A stretch of 64,000 nt of DNA from NCBI GenBank assembly GCA_905250125.1, contig CAJNOL010000219.1, positions 1 through 64,000 of the forward strand, in the 5' to 3' direction. The number at the start of each line of letters is the position of its first letter. Position 1 is the stretch's first letter. The notes under the pieces are model-generated. The model had not been told where the DNA came from and ran no database searches. It saw only the letters and a list, made by a program, of their open reading frames with translations. The DNA comes from Rotaria sordida (Eukaryota > Rotifera > Eurotatoria > Philodinida > Philodinidae). A program made the translations under genes and the position numbers. Below, in pieces: positions 1 through 18,500 of the stretch.

Positions 1-23
1 ACTGAAAAAACAGTGTCAATTTT

Positions 24-52
24 CTATCTATCTCTCTCTCTCTCTCTCTCTT
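24..52. repeat. (TC)n microsatellite
   Basis: A run of CTAT units followed by about ten CT dinucleotides. It is a simple repeat with no sign of function. Confidence 0.9.
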
Positions 53-1700
53 TTTGTCATAATTCATAGTCGGTAAAGAAAAGGAGATCTGACATATAAT
101 TCAATAGATCAACTTTATTTATATTTGGTCTCATGCTTGAATTGTTTCATGTCACAAATTTATCAGTGTCAAATATTACAATCACCGATTTTCTTTTCTA
201 TTCTACTCTATGAAATTTGAGAATGACGACAAAATTAGTTTAGTCGTTTTTTTTTTTTTTTAAGAAAAAGCAAATCGTTTGAACACAAAATAGGGTGGAG
301 TTATGTCGCCGTCTTTTTAATATATTGATAAGAAAAAGACGTACGAAATGCTGTCAAATGGCATTTTTCATCGTATATTAATTCTACAATAGAACTCTAT
401 GATAAGAAATGAGTCTTTGTCCTCCTGTCACCCTTTTGTATATACAAGGCAATCATCAAGATAATTAAAGAGAGGGAGAGAGAGAATTCAACTAAAAGTC
501 ACAATTGAAATCTATGTGAAAGAAATAAAAAAAAAAAAGGTGCAGAGATAATCAAGTGTGCTACAAAATTCATTTTGACATGCCTATATATCAGCAATCT
601 ATTTGTTTTAGAAAATGATAGCAAGAACAATGTCATTAGATTGCTTGAGAAAATAAATATTTCAAGAGAAGAAGACGAAGGAGAAGAAGAAGAAGAGTGT
701 TGAAAGATGCAATAAACGAGATATATTTACTTATTGACATGACAATGAATATCTATTTTTTTTTGTTTAGTTATTCATATTCAACGATATTGAATACAAA
801 GATACTTTTTTTTGGGATATATTGTAGTTTATAATCTTAATATATTCTGTGAGGTAGAGATCGGAAAGTCTGAGATTTCTCAAATTACAACTTATTGTCT
901 TTAAACTTTTTTCTACTTTGTATAAAAGTTTTAAATTCAATTTTTTTTTGTTTTATGAAAGATAAATAAACTATTGTGTAGATTTCACGATAAATGATCT
1001 ATCTACTGTCGAAATCGAGTCTATAGAAATGTCGTAGATGGAATCATATTGTCACAGAGTTAGACGAGTCAAGTTAAATTGGTTTTAACAAATAAAATGA
1101 TACAACTACTATAGCCTTATTAACAAAGTACGGGAAATGAAATGAACTGTTTTCTATTATACAATTCCACAAGACAGTAAGAATACATTAATTTTTATAA
1201 ATAAAAGTCTAAACGTAAAGTTATTCACAAGCAAAAAAATATTTATTAACATTTAAATTTATTTCTTATTGTACTGCAAAGATGTTAAAATGCAAATATT
1301 AGCTGGTGAAATTAAAATGTATCATCGATTGAAACATTGAGTAATATTTATTTATTTTTTAGATTCTTCTAGTATGCAGTCATTATTCCACATCTCATAA
1401 ATTTTGTCCTTAAATGAATATACCTTGTTATGTTTGATGCTTTGTATCACTTTTAATATGTGTCACTGTGTCTAATGAACTATGTATGTTCGATATCTCG
1501 TTTAACATATCGAATGTTCCACAAATATGCATGATAAAAAAAAAAACGTGAATAGCTCCTCAAAAGATCAAGCAATTTCAATAAACTTTTCATAATTTCA
1601 TTCAATGTCCTTTAAAGTTTTATTTCATATAGTTTTATCGATAAAATATTCCTAGGTTGATGCTTCTGGTGTTCGGAAACAAGTGCATTTCCTGGAGTTA

Positions 1701-1763
1701 TTCCGGTGATTTCTAATCATTGTCAGTGTACAATTATAACGCATTGACTGAAAATCACCGGAA
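1701..1763. repeat. Small hairpin / inverted repeat
   Basis: TTCCGGTGATTT on the left is matched by AAATCACCGGAA on the right, and inner bases (CATTG..TCAG against CTGA..) extend the pairing imperfectly. The flanks on both sides also resemble each other inverted. It may be a short non-autonomous foldback element or a chance hairpin; no target-site duplication was clear. Confidence 0.5.
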
Positions 1764-2761
1764 AAATTCGCAGTCCGTCTGAGTACGGATTTGAATAAAT
1801 AGAAAATTCACACCCCACTCACACCCAGCTCTGTCATAAATTCTGTAAGAGTTTATATGAACATTCGCAATAATCTGAGCATTTAGTGTCTGGTATACTT
1901 TTACCAACAACAAGAAATTCATCGACTTTTCAAATGTATTATAACGATAGAGCTTTTAGAATGTGATTGATTTGATATGATATTAGCTTTACAAAATTAT
2001 TGGTAGATAACTTTAATGCAATATTCATATGACGTTTCTTTATCGAATTCAATGAACAATTTTTATTTTACAATCATCGATAATTCAAGTTTGACCATCA
2101 ATAAGTTCTAATGTTAATAGATGAAGCTATTCAATTTGAAATAGAATGAATTAAACTTAAGTCAATATAACGGGTGAGCTATGATAAATCAAATTGATTG
2201 TAAATGCAATTTTTCAATCATTTACTATTCATATAAAATATTTATTTATATAATATCAAAAGATAGAGAATTTTCAATCTCTACAAATCTGTATACTACT
2301 TCACTTCTACAAAGAACGTTTTTTTTTAAAATTTCGAAGCAACCAACACATTGTATATCTCTATTGCGAAACTAAAAATAAACCAAGATATTCTCGATGA
2401 AATGATCTATCTTCTCGAATTATTAAGAAACTATTCATGTGTTTTTTTCCTCGTGCATTACTTCTGGAACATTCTCTACATTATACTTATTAAAAAATAA
2501 TATTTTGAATCTGTTATATTAGAAAATAATTCACAACTGTCTATTTATTGTAGACATTTAATTGTATAATTTTATTTCTGATGTCGCACTTGTCCTTGAA
2601 CATTTGTAGAGATGTCGCAAAAATATAATTGAACAAGCTAAAACGAATCATATTCGATAGTTTAGAAGAAAGGAAGAATATGTCTTTGTTCTGTGCATTA
2701 TTCGTACAATTCTATAGCATTTATATCGACCATCGTTTTCCTTTCATTCAACTAAGAAAAA

Positions 2762-8325
<5,564 letters not shown>

Positions 8326-8522
8326 AGAAAAAATATTCAGTTGAATATAACTGTATATACGTATATATTTTTTTTTGTCGGACGCTGTCAGATTCATTTG
8401 TACGTGTAGGAAAACAAAAAATATTTTTTTATATATATTCAATGAAGATTATGTTAGATATGGTTGTATAAAAAAAAAGAAAGAAAAAGATTAGACATAT
8501 AGATATATATATATATTTGAAT

Positions 8523-8528
8523 AATAAA
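8523..8528 (+). terminator. Polyadenylation signal of MCM7
   Basis: AATAAA lies about 200 nt after the MCM7 stop codon in an AT-rich 3' region. It is the first canonical signal downstream and is inferred only from position. Confidence 0.5.
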
Positions 8529-8719
8529 GATAATTCTATTTGGTATTATTTGAAGATTAGCTATAAATAATCAATAGCAATGCATACTATTTATTATAAT
8601 CAAGAGAGAACTACATGAATTGTAACACACTGTTTGAGTTCATATTAGACCACAAGAAGGTCTTGGTAAGACTAGAAAATGATTAAAAGGTTCGATCTCA
8701 TGAACATTTGCAGCTGAAT

Positions 8720-9090
8720 TATGAGCGTTTTATTGAATTTTCTGCTCGTCTTTAGGTATTTACTGAGAAATCAAACAATGAAACTTAAATCTGAAATTCC
8801 ACTTGTAGATAGTCTTCAAATATCTTCAAAGTTTCAGCTGAGAGGAATATTCCTTTGTTGAGATATTGAATTTTCAAGTAAGCCTGATTTACGTGACATG
8901 TTTGTAGGAAAACGAATTTGTTTTTGAAAATTCAATATCTGAACCAAAGAGTATTCGTCTGGGTTGAAAATTTCAGGATATTCTGTGGGTCATTAGACCT
9001 CTTTATGAGTGGAATTTCAGGTTGAAATTCTATTATTTGATTTTTCAATAAATACTTTAAGACAAGTCAAAAATTCGGTACAATGACAAT
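8720..9090. repeat. Foldback element between MCM7 and the NACHT-WD gene
   Basis: The left arm 8755-8877 matches the reverse complement of 8925-9057. Shared segments include CTGAAATTCCACT, GAGATATTGAATTTTCAA (CAGATATTGAATTTTCAA in the other arm) and a TTTA-TGA-AAATCAAA-AAT block near the outer ends. The spacer is about 45 bp. The two genes converge here, so the element sits in the 3' intergenic space. It is non-coding; the short minus-strand frame over the right arm is a by-product. Confidence 0.65.
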
Positions 9091-9272
9091 AAGTCGGCTT
9101 CAGAAATCCATGGGCACGAATCCAAAATGGCCGTAAATATACGAATAACTTTTTCCACACTGTGCTGACTCTTATATTCTTCCAGTAGGTTCGTGAAATT
9201 CCATTCTAATTTGTTAATAGCATCCAAAATAAAAAACAGAAAAAGAAAAAAGTTACCTCCAATATTCCGGGT

Positions 9273-9328
9273 CCTTCTCAGAAAGGTGAAGGTATAATTC
9301 ATGCTTACAATACGTCTTTCTGAGAAGG
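9273..9328. repeat. Short perfect inverted repeat
   Basis: CCTTCTCAGAAAG (9273-9285) is mirrored exactly by CTTTCTGAGAAGG (9316-9328) with a 30-nt spacer. It could form a stem in RNA from either strand. No associated gene or terminator function can be shown. Confidence 0.6.
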
Positions 9329-9596
9329 AATTTTAATACTAGTAAAATGAAGTATCACAACTTTTTTTTTCAGAAGAAAGTCAATGCTATTAGTACTGAA
9401 ATCGTGTATAATCTCTAATTTTTTGCTGCTTAGATCCTTGTACAAGTTCATATTGTTATTCCTATTCAAGATTTAATCTTTCTATTTGCTTAAAAGTATT
9501 CAAAGAGATTTGAAATATTTATTTTATTATAAATGCTCATTACAATAACTAAAATGAGTTTAATGGTCCTTTGCATTTTTTTACTTTAAAAAAATA

Positions 9597-12500
9597 TCAC
9601 ACAATTATACATGTATTTGATGTCACCGAATAATTATTCACTACTTTTAAATTATTTGCTCCTGCATTAGCTAATTGAATTCCTTTTATTTGTTGTCGAT
9701 TATATTCCAAAGTTTTTTCACGTATATCATCAAGATTATGTTGTTGTTGTTGTTGTTGTTGTTGTTCAATCGAAGTGTTATTTATTGGAGATTGATTTTC
9801 AATAACTATATCATCATCATCATCATCATCATTGTCTTTATCAGAATCACTAATCGTAAAGTCCGATGTACCAGATTGATACGGAAAACCTGCATAATAT
9901 TTTAAAAAATATGCTCGATAGGATTTGCCGCTCTTCATTTTTGATAATGAAAGTTTTGCATTAAGACGATGAACATAACGATATGAAGTAATAGGTTGAA
10001 TCATTTTTCTCGCCTTATATGCGTCAAGTTCTTTATCATCATTTTCAATATCGCTATCATAATCATCTGAACTCATATCCATAAAATTTTCCATTTGTTC
10101 AACAATATTTTTCGCAGCTGAATGACTATCTCGTTTAAGATTTCTAATAAAAACATAATATTAATAAAGAAAAAAAAAACAAAACTCTAGTTTTCTTTAT
10201 ACCTGCTTGGTAATGCTTGAATTTTCGACTGTAATGTTGGATCATCTGGATCAGCAATCATTAATGTTAATAAACGTCGATCATTCATTGCCAAAATAAT
10301 AAAATCATTATTAGCAATCATTGTTGTTACATAATCATAAACAAATAATCTTGCTAATTGACGACGATCTTTAACACGATACATACATAAAACTCGAGGT
10401 TTAACAAGAGCAAACACATAATCTCCTGATTCATTAAGACATAATTGTTCACATTCATTTTCAAGCTGAATTGGTTCATGACAAATACATAAATTAATAT
10501 TATGTAAATTTAATTGATTTTCACCATTAATAGCTGTAGCTAAACAATTATTTTTTAAAGTATAAATATCCGCTGTATCAAATGGTGTTATTTGATAAGA
10601 ATTTTTATTTGATAATTGAATTCGACATGAATAAAGAGATTTATTTTCAAAATAGAATAAAAGAATTTCTTGATTCTTTTCACTGGTCATTCGAATTAAA
10701 TGTGTTGATGAATATTGTGAAAGATCTATATCCATATAAATAATTTCATTTGATGTCCAGATAGCTAATGAATGTTGATCATCAGCAAGTATAATAAGTG
10801 ATGCTTTAGAATGAAGTGTTAATATGGAAGTAAATAATTTTGAACATTTTATATTTAATTGTTTATTTGATGTTTGATTAAATTTGATATTATTCTTATT
10901 TATTTGTTGAGTAATACAACGAATTGATCCATCATTAGTAATCAAAATAAAAGTATCTTCATTTATAGTGAATACTCGTGTTGGATAACGAAGATGAAGA
11001 CGAAAAAGTGGTTCTTTATTTAAAGAGTTTAATTCATAGATTTCAGCCCAATATGTATTTGTAATTATAAGTACAGCTCTTTCAGATAAAACAGCATAAT
11101 CATCAATTTTTGTTGAATTAGGAAAATGACGTTTTGATTCAATTGACGTAGAATGTTGATATAGCCATGAAGTTAGTTCTCTATATAAAACATATCATCA
11201 TACTAATAACTTTTTTCCAATAGTAAGAAATAAAATACGAATGTATTAATTCACTCTTCCATGGACAGTTTTGGACCGAGACCTTTGTCCCTCGGAGATA
11301 TTCACCTAACTGATTAATCGCTTTTGAGTCGAGACTATGTGCATCATGTAGGCTCAAATGAGTTTTAAATATCCTGAAATGAGTTCAACTTTTAGCTCAT
11401 TGCTGCATAGATACTGCAAATTTACGGTAGTTTTTAAATGAATGTTGTAGCACTCTGTCAAGAACACCAGCAAAATTGATTTTCAAATTTCGACTTGAAA
11501 ATTTGCATACAGACAAGCCCTAATGAGATTGTGAAAGTTTCGGGTCTTTTGATTTGTTTCTATGTTAAAATAAGAACATCGAATTTGCCGGTTTTTTGGA
11601 GCGATGCAAAAGACACGGTGTTGCCATAGTTGTATCTTAGGACAGGAATAACGACAAGATCTGAAACATTCACAATCTCATTAAGGCCTGTCACACTATA
11701 CCAAGTTTCAAGTCGAAATTCGAAAATCAGTTTTTCTGGTGTTTCTGAGGTGGAGGAAGACCGAAATTTCGGCCTGGTCCGAATTTCTAGTGAATTTTCG
11801 GGCCAGGAGTCGAAAATCCTAAGAGAATTTCGACACGTGATCGCATTGACCCCTAAAATAACAAAAATCCAATTTGCTTAATTAGTTGCAAGATATAGTG
11901 GTGCTGAACAGAACGACATAGCGCTGAGCAGAGTGACGTAGTGCTGAGGAGGACAGCACAATGCGTAGAGGATGGGTCTCTTCTACATCAAAAGTGCCAA
12001 TCACACATTAAGGTATGAGTGTTTAGCCGCTGATGCGGAGGTCCGTGATGTGAATATATGATGTGTGATTGCCACTGTTAATGTAAAAAGCATATACACT
12101 CTAAACATTATGTCGTCCTCCTCAGCACTACGTCATTTTGCTCGATGCTACGTCATCCTGCTCAGCACCATCATATCTTGCAACTACCTAAGGAAATTAG
12201 GTTTTCTTCTTTTAGGGGTCAACGAGGTGATAAAATGAAATTTCCTCGGGACTATCGACACGGCTCGAAAATTTACTAGAAATTCGGATTGGGTCGAAAA
12301 CTCCATGGATTGAAATTCCTATAATCTGTATTCATAGCTCATTTGGGTCCACATAATGCACATAGCCTTGATTAGCATTCTTGGGACTATCCAAAATTCA
12401 TTTCATCCCATATAACTCTAGTCTCGACTCAAAAAAGGCAATTTATCAGCTGCACAACTTTCCTCGTTCGTCAGAAGTTAAATATGACTTCCATGTAGTT

Positions 12501-15500
12501 CGATTTGTCATCAGTTGTTCTCTCTCAAACAAGATCAAAAAATAAAAAGATATAAAATGATATTTGCATGTTTGCTTATATTTTTTATTCCAAAAGTCGG
12601 TGGTTTGCTGAAATCTTTTCGATCGATTTCACTTAGACTTACTGTTTCGATATATCCAATGTGATTGCTTTTGTTCCAGATAATTGAATTGTACCAATTA
12701 ATTCTGTTGTACGTGGTAATGGTGGTAGTTTTTTAAAAGCTTCTCGTGCTGCAAAACCATGATATGCATTAATAACTCCATTTTGCATTGAACATAGAAA
12801 AAGACTTGCTAGTAGAAATTAATAAAAAGAATAATTTTTTTTTTTTTTTTTTTTATGTTAAAATCTATTCTTACCAGAATCACCTGATGGTTTAATAGTA
12901 AGTACTGATGATGAACTAATATCAATAGAAACATATAATTGATGTTCATGATAAAAATTACATTTGCCATGTTTATTATCTTCTCCTTCAGTACACTTCC
13001 ATTTATACATATTAATAATACCACCTCGAGCAGTGTATATAAAATGCGGACGTTTTGCATGTACTGAAACAACATCACATTGACCGGGAATACGTACATA
13101 TGATATATCTTGTTTCATACAAGTATGCACAACACATAAACATTCTTTTGTTAAAACCATAAAGTATATCTTCATTGAGTCACTTGATGCATCTTCTTTG
13201 TCGTCAGGTAATACAATTCGTTCAATTGGTTTAGGATTTATAGGTGGATTAAAAGCAATTAATGTTTTAATTATTTCTTTATCAGATAAAATTTTTTCTG
13301 TGTTAATTATTGAATTTAAATCGATATGAGCAAAATCAATAGGAATTGTTGAATCAAATGTACAAATTAATTTATCATTATCAACAATAACTAAATCTAA
13401 ATGTTTACCAGCATTAATTGTACCACGATGAATGAATGTTGAATCGTTAAGAGTATAAAATAGAATAGTTCCATCATAAAGAATAATACTAATTAATAAT
13501 GAACTTAATTTAGAATGTAAAACTGTTTTAATTGATGATGGTAATGATAAAACAATTTTAAAAAATAATTTATTTTCTCCTAAACTCCAACATTCAACAG
13601 TATTAGAATTTTGTTCAACAAGTATACATAAACCACGTTTATTATTAAGTATGTCAACAGTTGAATATCCTTTTGTTGATGTTCGCTGAAATTTAATATC
13701 ACCATGACTTGATACAAGATAAACATGATGAAATGAATTAACAAAAAAAACATATTGTTTCAATTTTTCCTCATCATCCTCGTCTGAATCTGAAGAATCA
13801 GAACTATCTGAATCATAATTAGTATTATTTTCCTTTGTATGACGAATAATCATTTTTGGTAATGTTGTCGAATTTAAATAAGGTTCATTTAATTTAGGTA
13901 ATTTAATATCGACTGCTGTATTACCTGTACGCATATTAATAACAATTATTTTATTTGATAATGATATAGCTGCCATTTGATTATTTGCAAAATCCAAATC
14001 AACAACAGGCATTGTATGTTTATTCATTGAATAGATTAAACCATTTCCTGGTGGTTGTACTTGACAATATGGTACAATAAGTGCACAATGACGTGGACTT
14101 TGTTCATCACATTGTTTTAATAAATTAGTTATATAAGTTTTCAAACCATATAATGTTACTAAACGGGATGTTAATTCAAATGCGAAATTATCTGGATATT
14201 CATTAAGTAAAAGACCAAATAATAGATAAGTCATTCGAAGAATTGAAAGTTCCTTTTGAGACATTCGAACTTCGTCGGATGATTTATATGATGATACACT
14301 TTCAAATTGATCAATATCATTTTGAATATCCATAAATGATGAACAACTAAATTTAGCATCTAAAGAGAAAAAGCATATTTTGTTTAATGTTTCAATTATG
14401 AAAACAATAAACATACGCATAAATGAATAATTAAAAAAAATTTCTTCAGATGCAATTGGAATTGCTATATCAGGTGCTAGTTTAATTAAAAATTGAGGTA
14501 ATTCATTTAATTTCCGTTTATTATATTGTATTCGACCATCAACATCAATAAATTCAACAGGTTGTGATGTTGTAAAACGATTTGCTTGAATTTCGCCAGC
14601 TGACTCATCTAATTTGTATTTATTAACCAATTTAGGATCATCGATTTTAAATGGTTTATTTTTTCCTTTCCATGTTTCTTTAAATAAATCAACAACATTT
14701 TGAAAAACTATTTTTCGATCTGTGTCATTTAAATTTGATATATATTTTTCTCGAGCTACTTCAATAAATCGACGATGATACCTATAGAAGAGAAATTATA
14801 CAAAAGTAGATGTTATATTCCTTACTATTCTTGCAAAAATTTACAAGATTAATTTGGAATTTATTTTCCTTCTAATAAATATGATGACTGGTCCTCATAC
14901 AGAGAGGAATAAATGGATCGAAAACCGAAAGTCTACAAGCATCTTAAAAAGGTCGATTATGTTGAGAAATACTCGAACTCAACTGAACCGTAGGGTGCTT
15001 TCATAATTGTCCATATACCCAAGAAACGCTTGGGCAAATACCCAACATTATTCGAACTGGCTGGATAGTTTCCAAACCGAATATCCAGCCAGAGTAGGAT
15101 TCGGTGCATGTCTATTCATTACTGAGTGATTTTAATAATATCTATATTTATTACAATCTATAGAAATCTACCGAGACGAAGCTTCTCGATCTTAGTCATT
15201 CGTGGCATCAGACTTTGTTACAAGGAAACCTATCTGTTTCCGGAATCTGTGTAGGTTGACTACTCAAAAAATTTTGAGAGATTTAAGACAAATAGATGTC
15301 GGTGAGTAGAGTAGATATTGTCATAAACTCAAAAACTCGGATACTTTCATGTGGATAATGATAGTCAATTACCGTTTTGTTACCAAGTATCAGGTGTAGG
15401 GGTGTCAGTTTCGGGTTCCGTTCCTAGGAACGGGAACCCGCAGCGGGTTCCGGATTCCTAGAAACGGGAACCCACTTGGTTATTCATTTCTGTGCATTTT

Positions 15501-18500
15501 TGAACATACTGGAGTGCTTATACATACTTTTTATTTCGTTTTGAGACGAGTCACTCCGGGTTCCCGGGTTCGTGGGAACGGGAGCTCGTACCGGGTTCCG
15601 GGTTCCTAGGAACGGGAACCCGGTTAAAAATTCATTTCTGTGCATTTTTGAACACACTAGAGTTCATAGACATACTTTTTCTTTCGTTTTGAGACAAGTC
15701 TCTCTGGGTTCCCGGGTTCCCAGGAACGAGAACCCACACCGGGTTCCCAAAAACTGGGAACCCTATCTAAACTTCTATTTTAAACGATTTGCAACAGGGT
15801 TCCTCATTCTTAGGAACCCGGTGCGGGTTCCCGTTCCTGGGAACCCGGAATTCGATACAGGTTCTCGTTCTTGGGAACCCGGGAACCCGGGGAGACTTCT
15901 CTCAAAACGGAAGAAAAAGTACGTCTATGAACTCTAGTGTGCTCAAAAATGCGCAGAAATGAATTTTTAACCGGGTTCCCGTTCCTAGGAACCCGGAACC
16001 CGTTACGGGTTCTCGTTCCCAGGAACCCGGGAACTCGGAGTGACTTGCTCAAAACGAAAGAAAAAGCATGTCTATGAACTTCAGCGCGTTCAAAAATGCA
16101 TAGAAATGAATAATCAAGCGGGTTCCCGTTCCTTAGGAACGGAACTCCAAAGAACGGGACCCTAACACCCCTAATCAGGTGTCGGAAAACTTGCGAGATT
16201 GATTTTTCGATCCAATAAGACCTATCTTAGGCAAATAACGGTTTCTTATGAAGATTGACCACAGATAATTTTTTTCAGTTAGAAAGATTACTTTCCTACG
16301 ATTTAGGCAAGTTTTATACAAAAAAAAAATCGTTATTCCCGTAAATTAGGCTTTCCTTGAGCAAAATAAAAGCGATGAACTTTCTGTTATTCGTTACAGA
16401 GTAACGAAATGGTAACTGGCCTCTCCTAATCATAACCGATATTGACTAAGGTAGAGACTAAAAGCCTCGGTACATGTCCAATAATCTAGGATAAAATATG
16501 TTTCATTATTTTTGTTCTAGCTTTAATCCAATTTAATTGAAAAATAAATCTACATAAAAGTTTGCATGCATTCAAATAATAAAGCACGATTTCTAAACAC
16601 GGAATAGATTAAAATATTTATAGTAACTCGAAGCGATCAATAACATGCAACGATAATTACAAAAATGTTTTTTTTTCTTCATACATTCACCTAAAATATA
16701 TTGGACACGTCCATTGTAATTAGCGAAGACTGGAAAGTCCTATATTTTCTATTTCTCAAAACCTTTAACGTGTTTACTTTTTATTTTATCATGACTTTCT
16801 CCACAATTGTTTGACCTTACAGAAAACCAGTTCTGTAGTGCATCAATACCGCTTTTTTCATGTCATCTCGAGACAAAACAAACTAACACTAACACATAAG
16901 GTCATTGTACATAATAGTTTTTTCCTTGAAATCTAATCATTTGTATATAATACATTTGTATCTTTCGAATGAAAAGAAATTTCTAATTTTCTTATACATC
17001 TTCCTATAAGATTTTCAAAAATAAAATCTATACCAATAAATAACAGGTGCATCATCAACTTCTTTTTCAGTAATATATTCATCTAAATCATTTCGAATTC
17101 TTGTCCATAAAATTCCTGGTAAACGACGAACAGGTGGTATATAATGTTGAAAAACACTTTTAAGTACATCATCATCAAGTGAAAGAACATCTTCAAGTTC
17201 ATTTTGACTAATACCACTTCGACAAGCTGTCATATAACATAAGGCTCGACTAAATAAAACATTATTGTGTATCATTTGTAAACGTTCAAATAAATAACGT
17301 ATACAATCATCAACATCATTTAATTGATTTAATGTTTCATCAATTGAATCATATGAATGCCAATAAGATATAATATCAAACATAAGTTTCATAAATAACG
17401 GCAAAATTTGATTTTTTTTCTTCATTAAATTATTTATAAATAAACGTTGATCTGTACTTAATGAACGTTGTTTCATTTCAAGCCAATCATTATAAACAAT
17501 TTCAACTGTTGATGATTCAAATGGTGGAACATGTATAAATAAATTTTCATTTTCAATTAAAATATGTTTTAAATTTTCTAAAATACCACCATGATCAGGT
17601 AATGTTGATACAATACATTTAACATTTGATGGAAATTCTACTGGTAACCATTTACAATCATATGCATCAGTATGTAATTGATCAATTGAATCAAGTAATA
17701 TAAGAAGATATTCATTATCAGGAATTTGAGTAAGAAGATTTAATTCAAGTTGATCACGAAGTTGATTTACAGTTGGATAGGCAGTCATTGGTAGGTTATA
17801 TAATTCAGAAATTTGTGTAGATATAGAAAGTAATGTTTTATAAATAGTTGAAGAAACCGGTGTAGTTCTAGATAAAATAAAGAATATCAATTCTTTTCTT
17901 TTGATTCGACTTAACCTACCCGAGAAAACGCAAAATAACCGAAACAGATCGATTAGACCACCATTTAAATATCTTGAATTAACTTTTAATTATTTTAAGA
18001 TTTATCTCAAAATTAAGTTAACTAACCTCTGTTGCCGTTTTAGCTATTACACTTGTCTTTCCACAACCTGATTCACCATAAACAACACATGGTCGATATT
18101 CAAAACTATTTTTCACAAATTTTTCTAACTAAAAAAAAAAAAATTATCGAACTTTATTTACTTTTTTTTTTTTGAATCAAATATTTCTTTTCATACTTTA
18201 GATAGATCATCAATTCTTCCATGAAATTTAGCAACATATGTTTTACATTGTATAGCATGTTCTAAAACTTCATGTTGTAAACTGTCAGAACCAATTGTAT
18301 AACGTGATTGAACACATCGATCTATTTGTTCTTTCACTGCTGTATAAAAATCATTATTAAATTTTTCTATATATTGAGAATGTTCTTGTCGATTAATTCC
18401 ATTCGGTGACCAATCAACTTTATATTTGTATATGTTTTGAGATTTTAATGCAGCTGGAATACGAACTCCTTTTAATCGATCGAGTAATTTTTCAGCTTCT

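Larger units (their letters stand above)
1..2761. other. Intergenic region upstream of MCM7
   Basis: AT-rich DNA with many short A/T runs and no open frame that resembles a protein. It holds a CT microsatellite near its left end and a small hairpin around 1.7 kb. The last bases before the MCM7 ATG are pyrimidine-rich and end in an AG (2748-2756) about five bases before the start codon, which could be a splice acceptor. I saw no convincing TATA box. Nothing else could be supported. Confidence 0.6.

Noticed and set aside
15572..16052. Open frames on both strands rich in repeated FRVPRNGNPVKNSF-like units
   Set aside because: They are translations of the hAT-like palindrome; the same peptide appears from both strands because the DNA is an inverted repeat.
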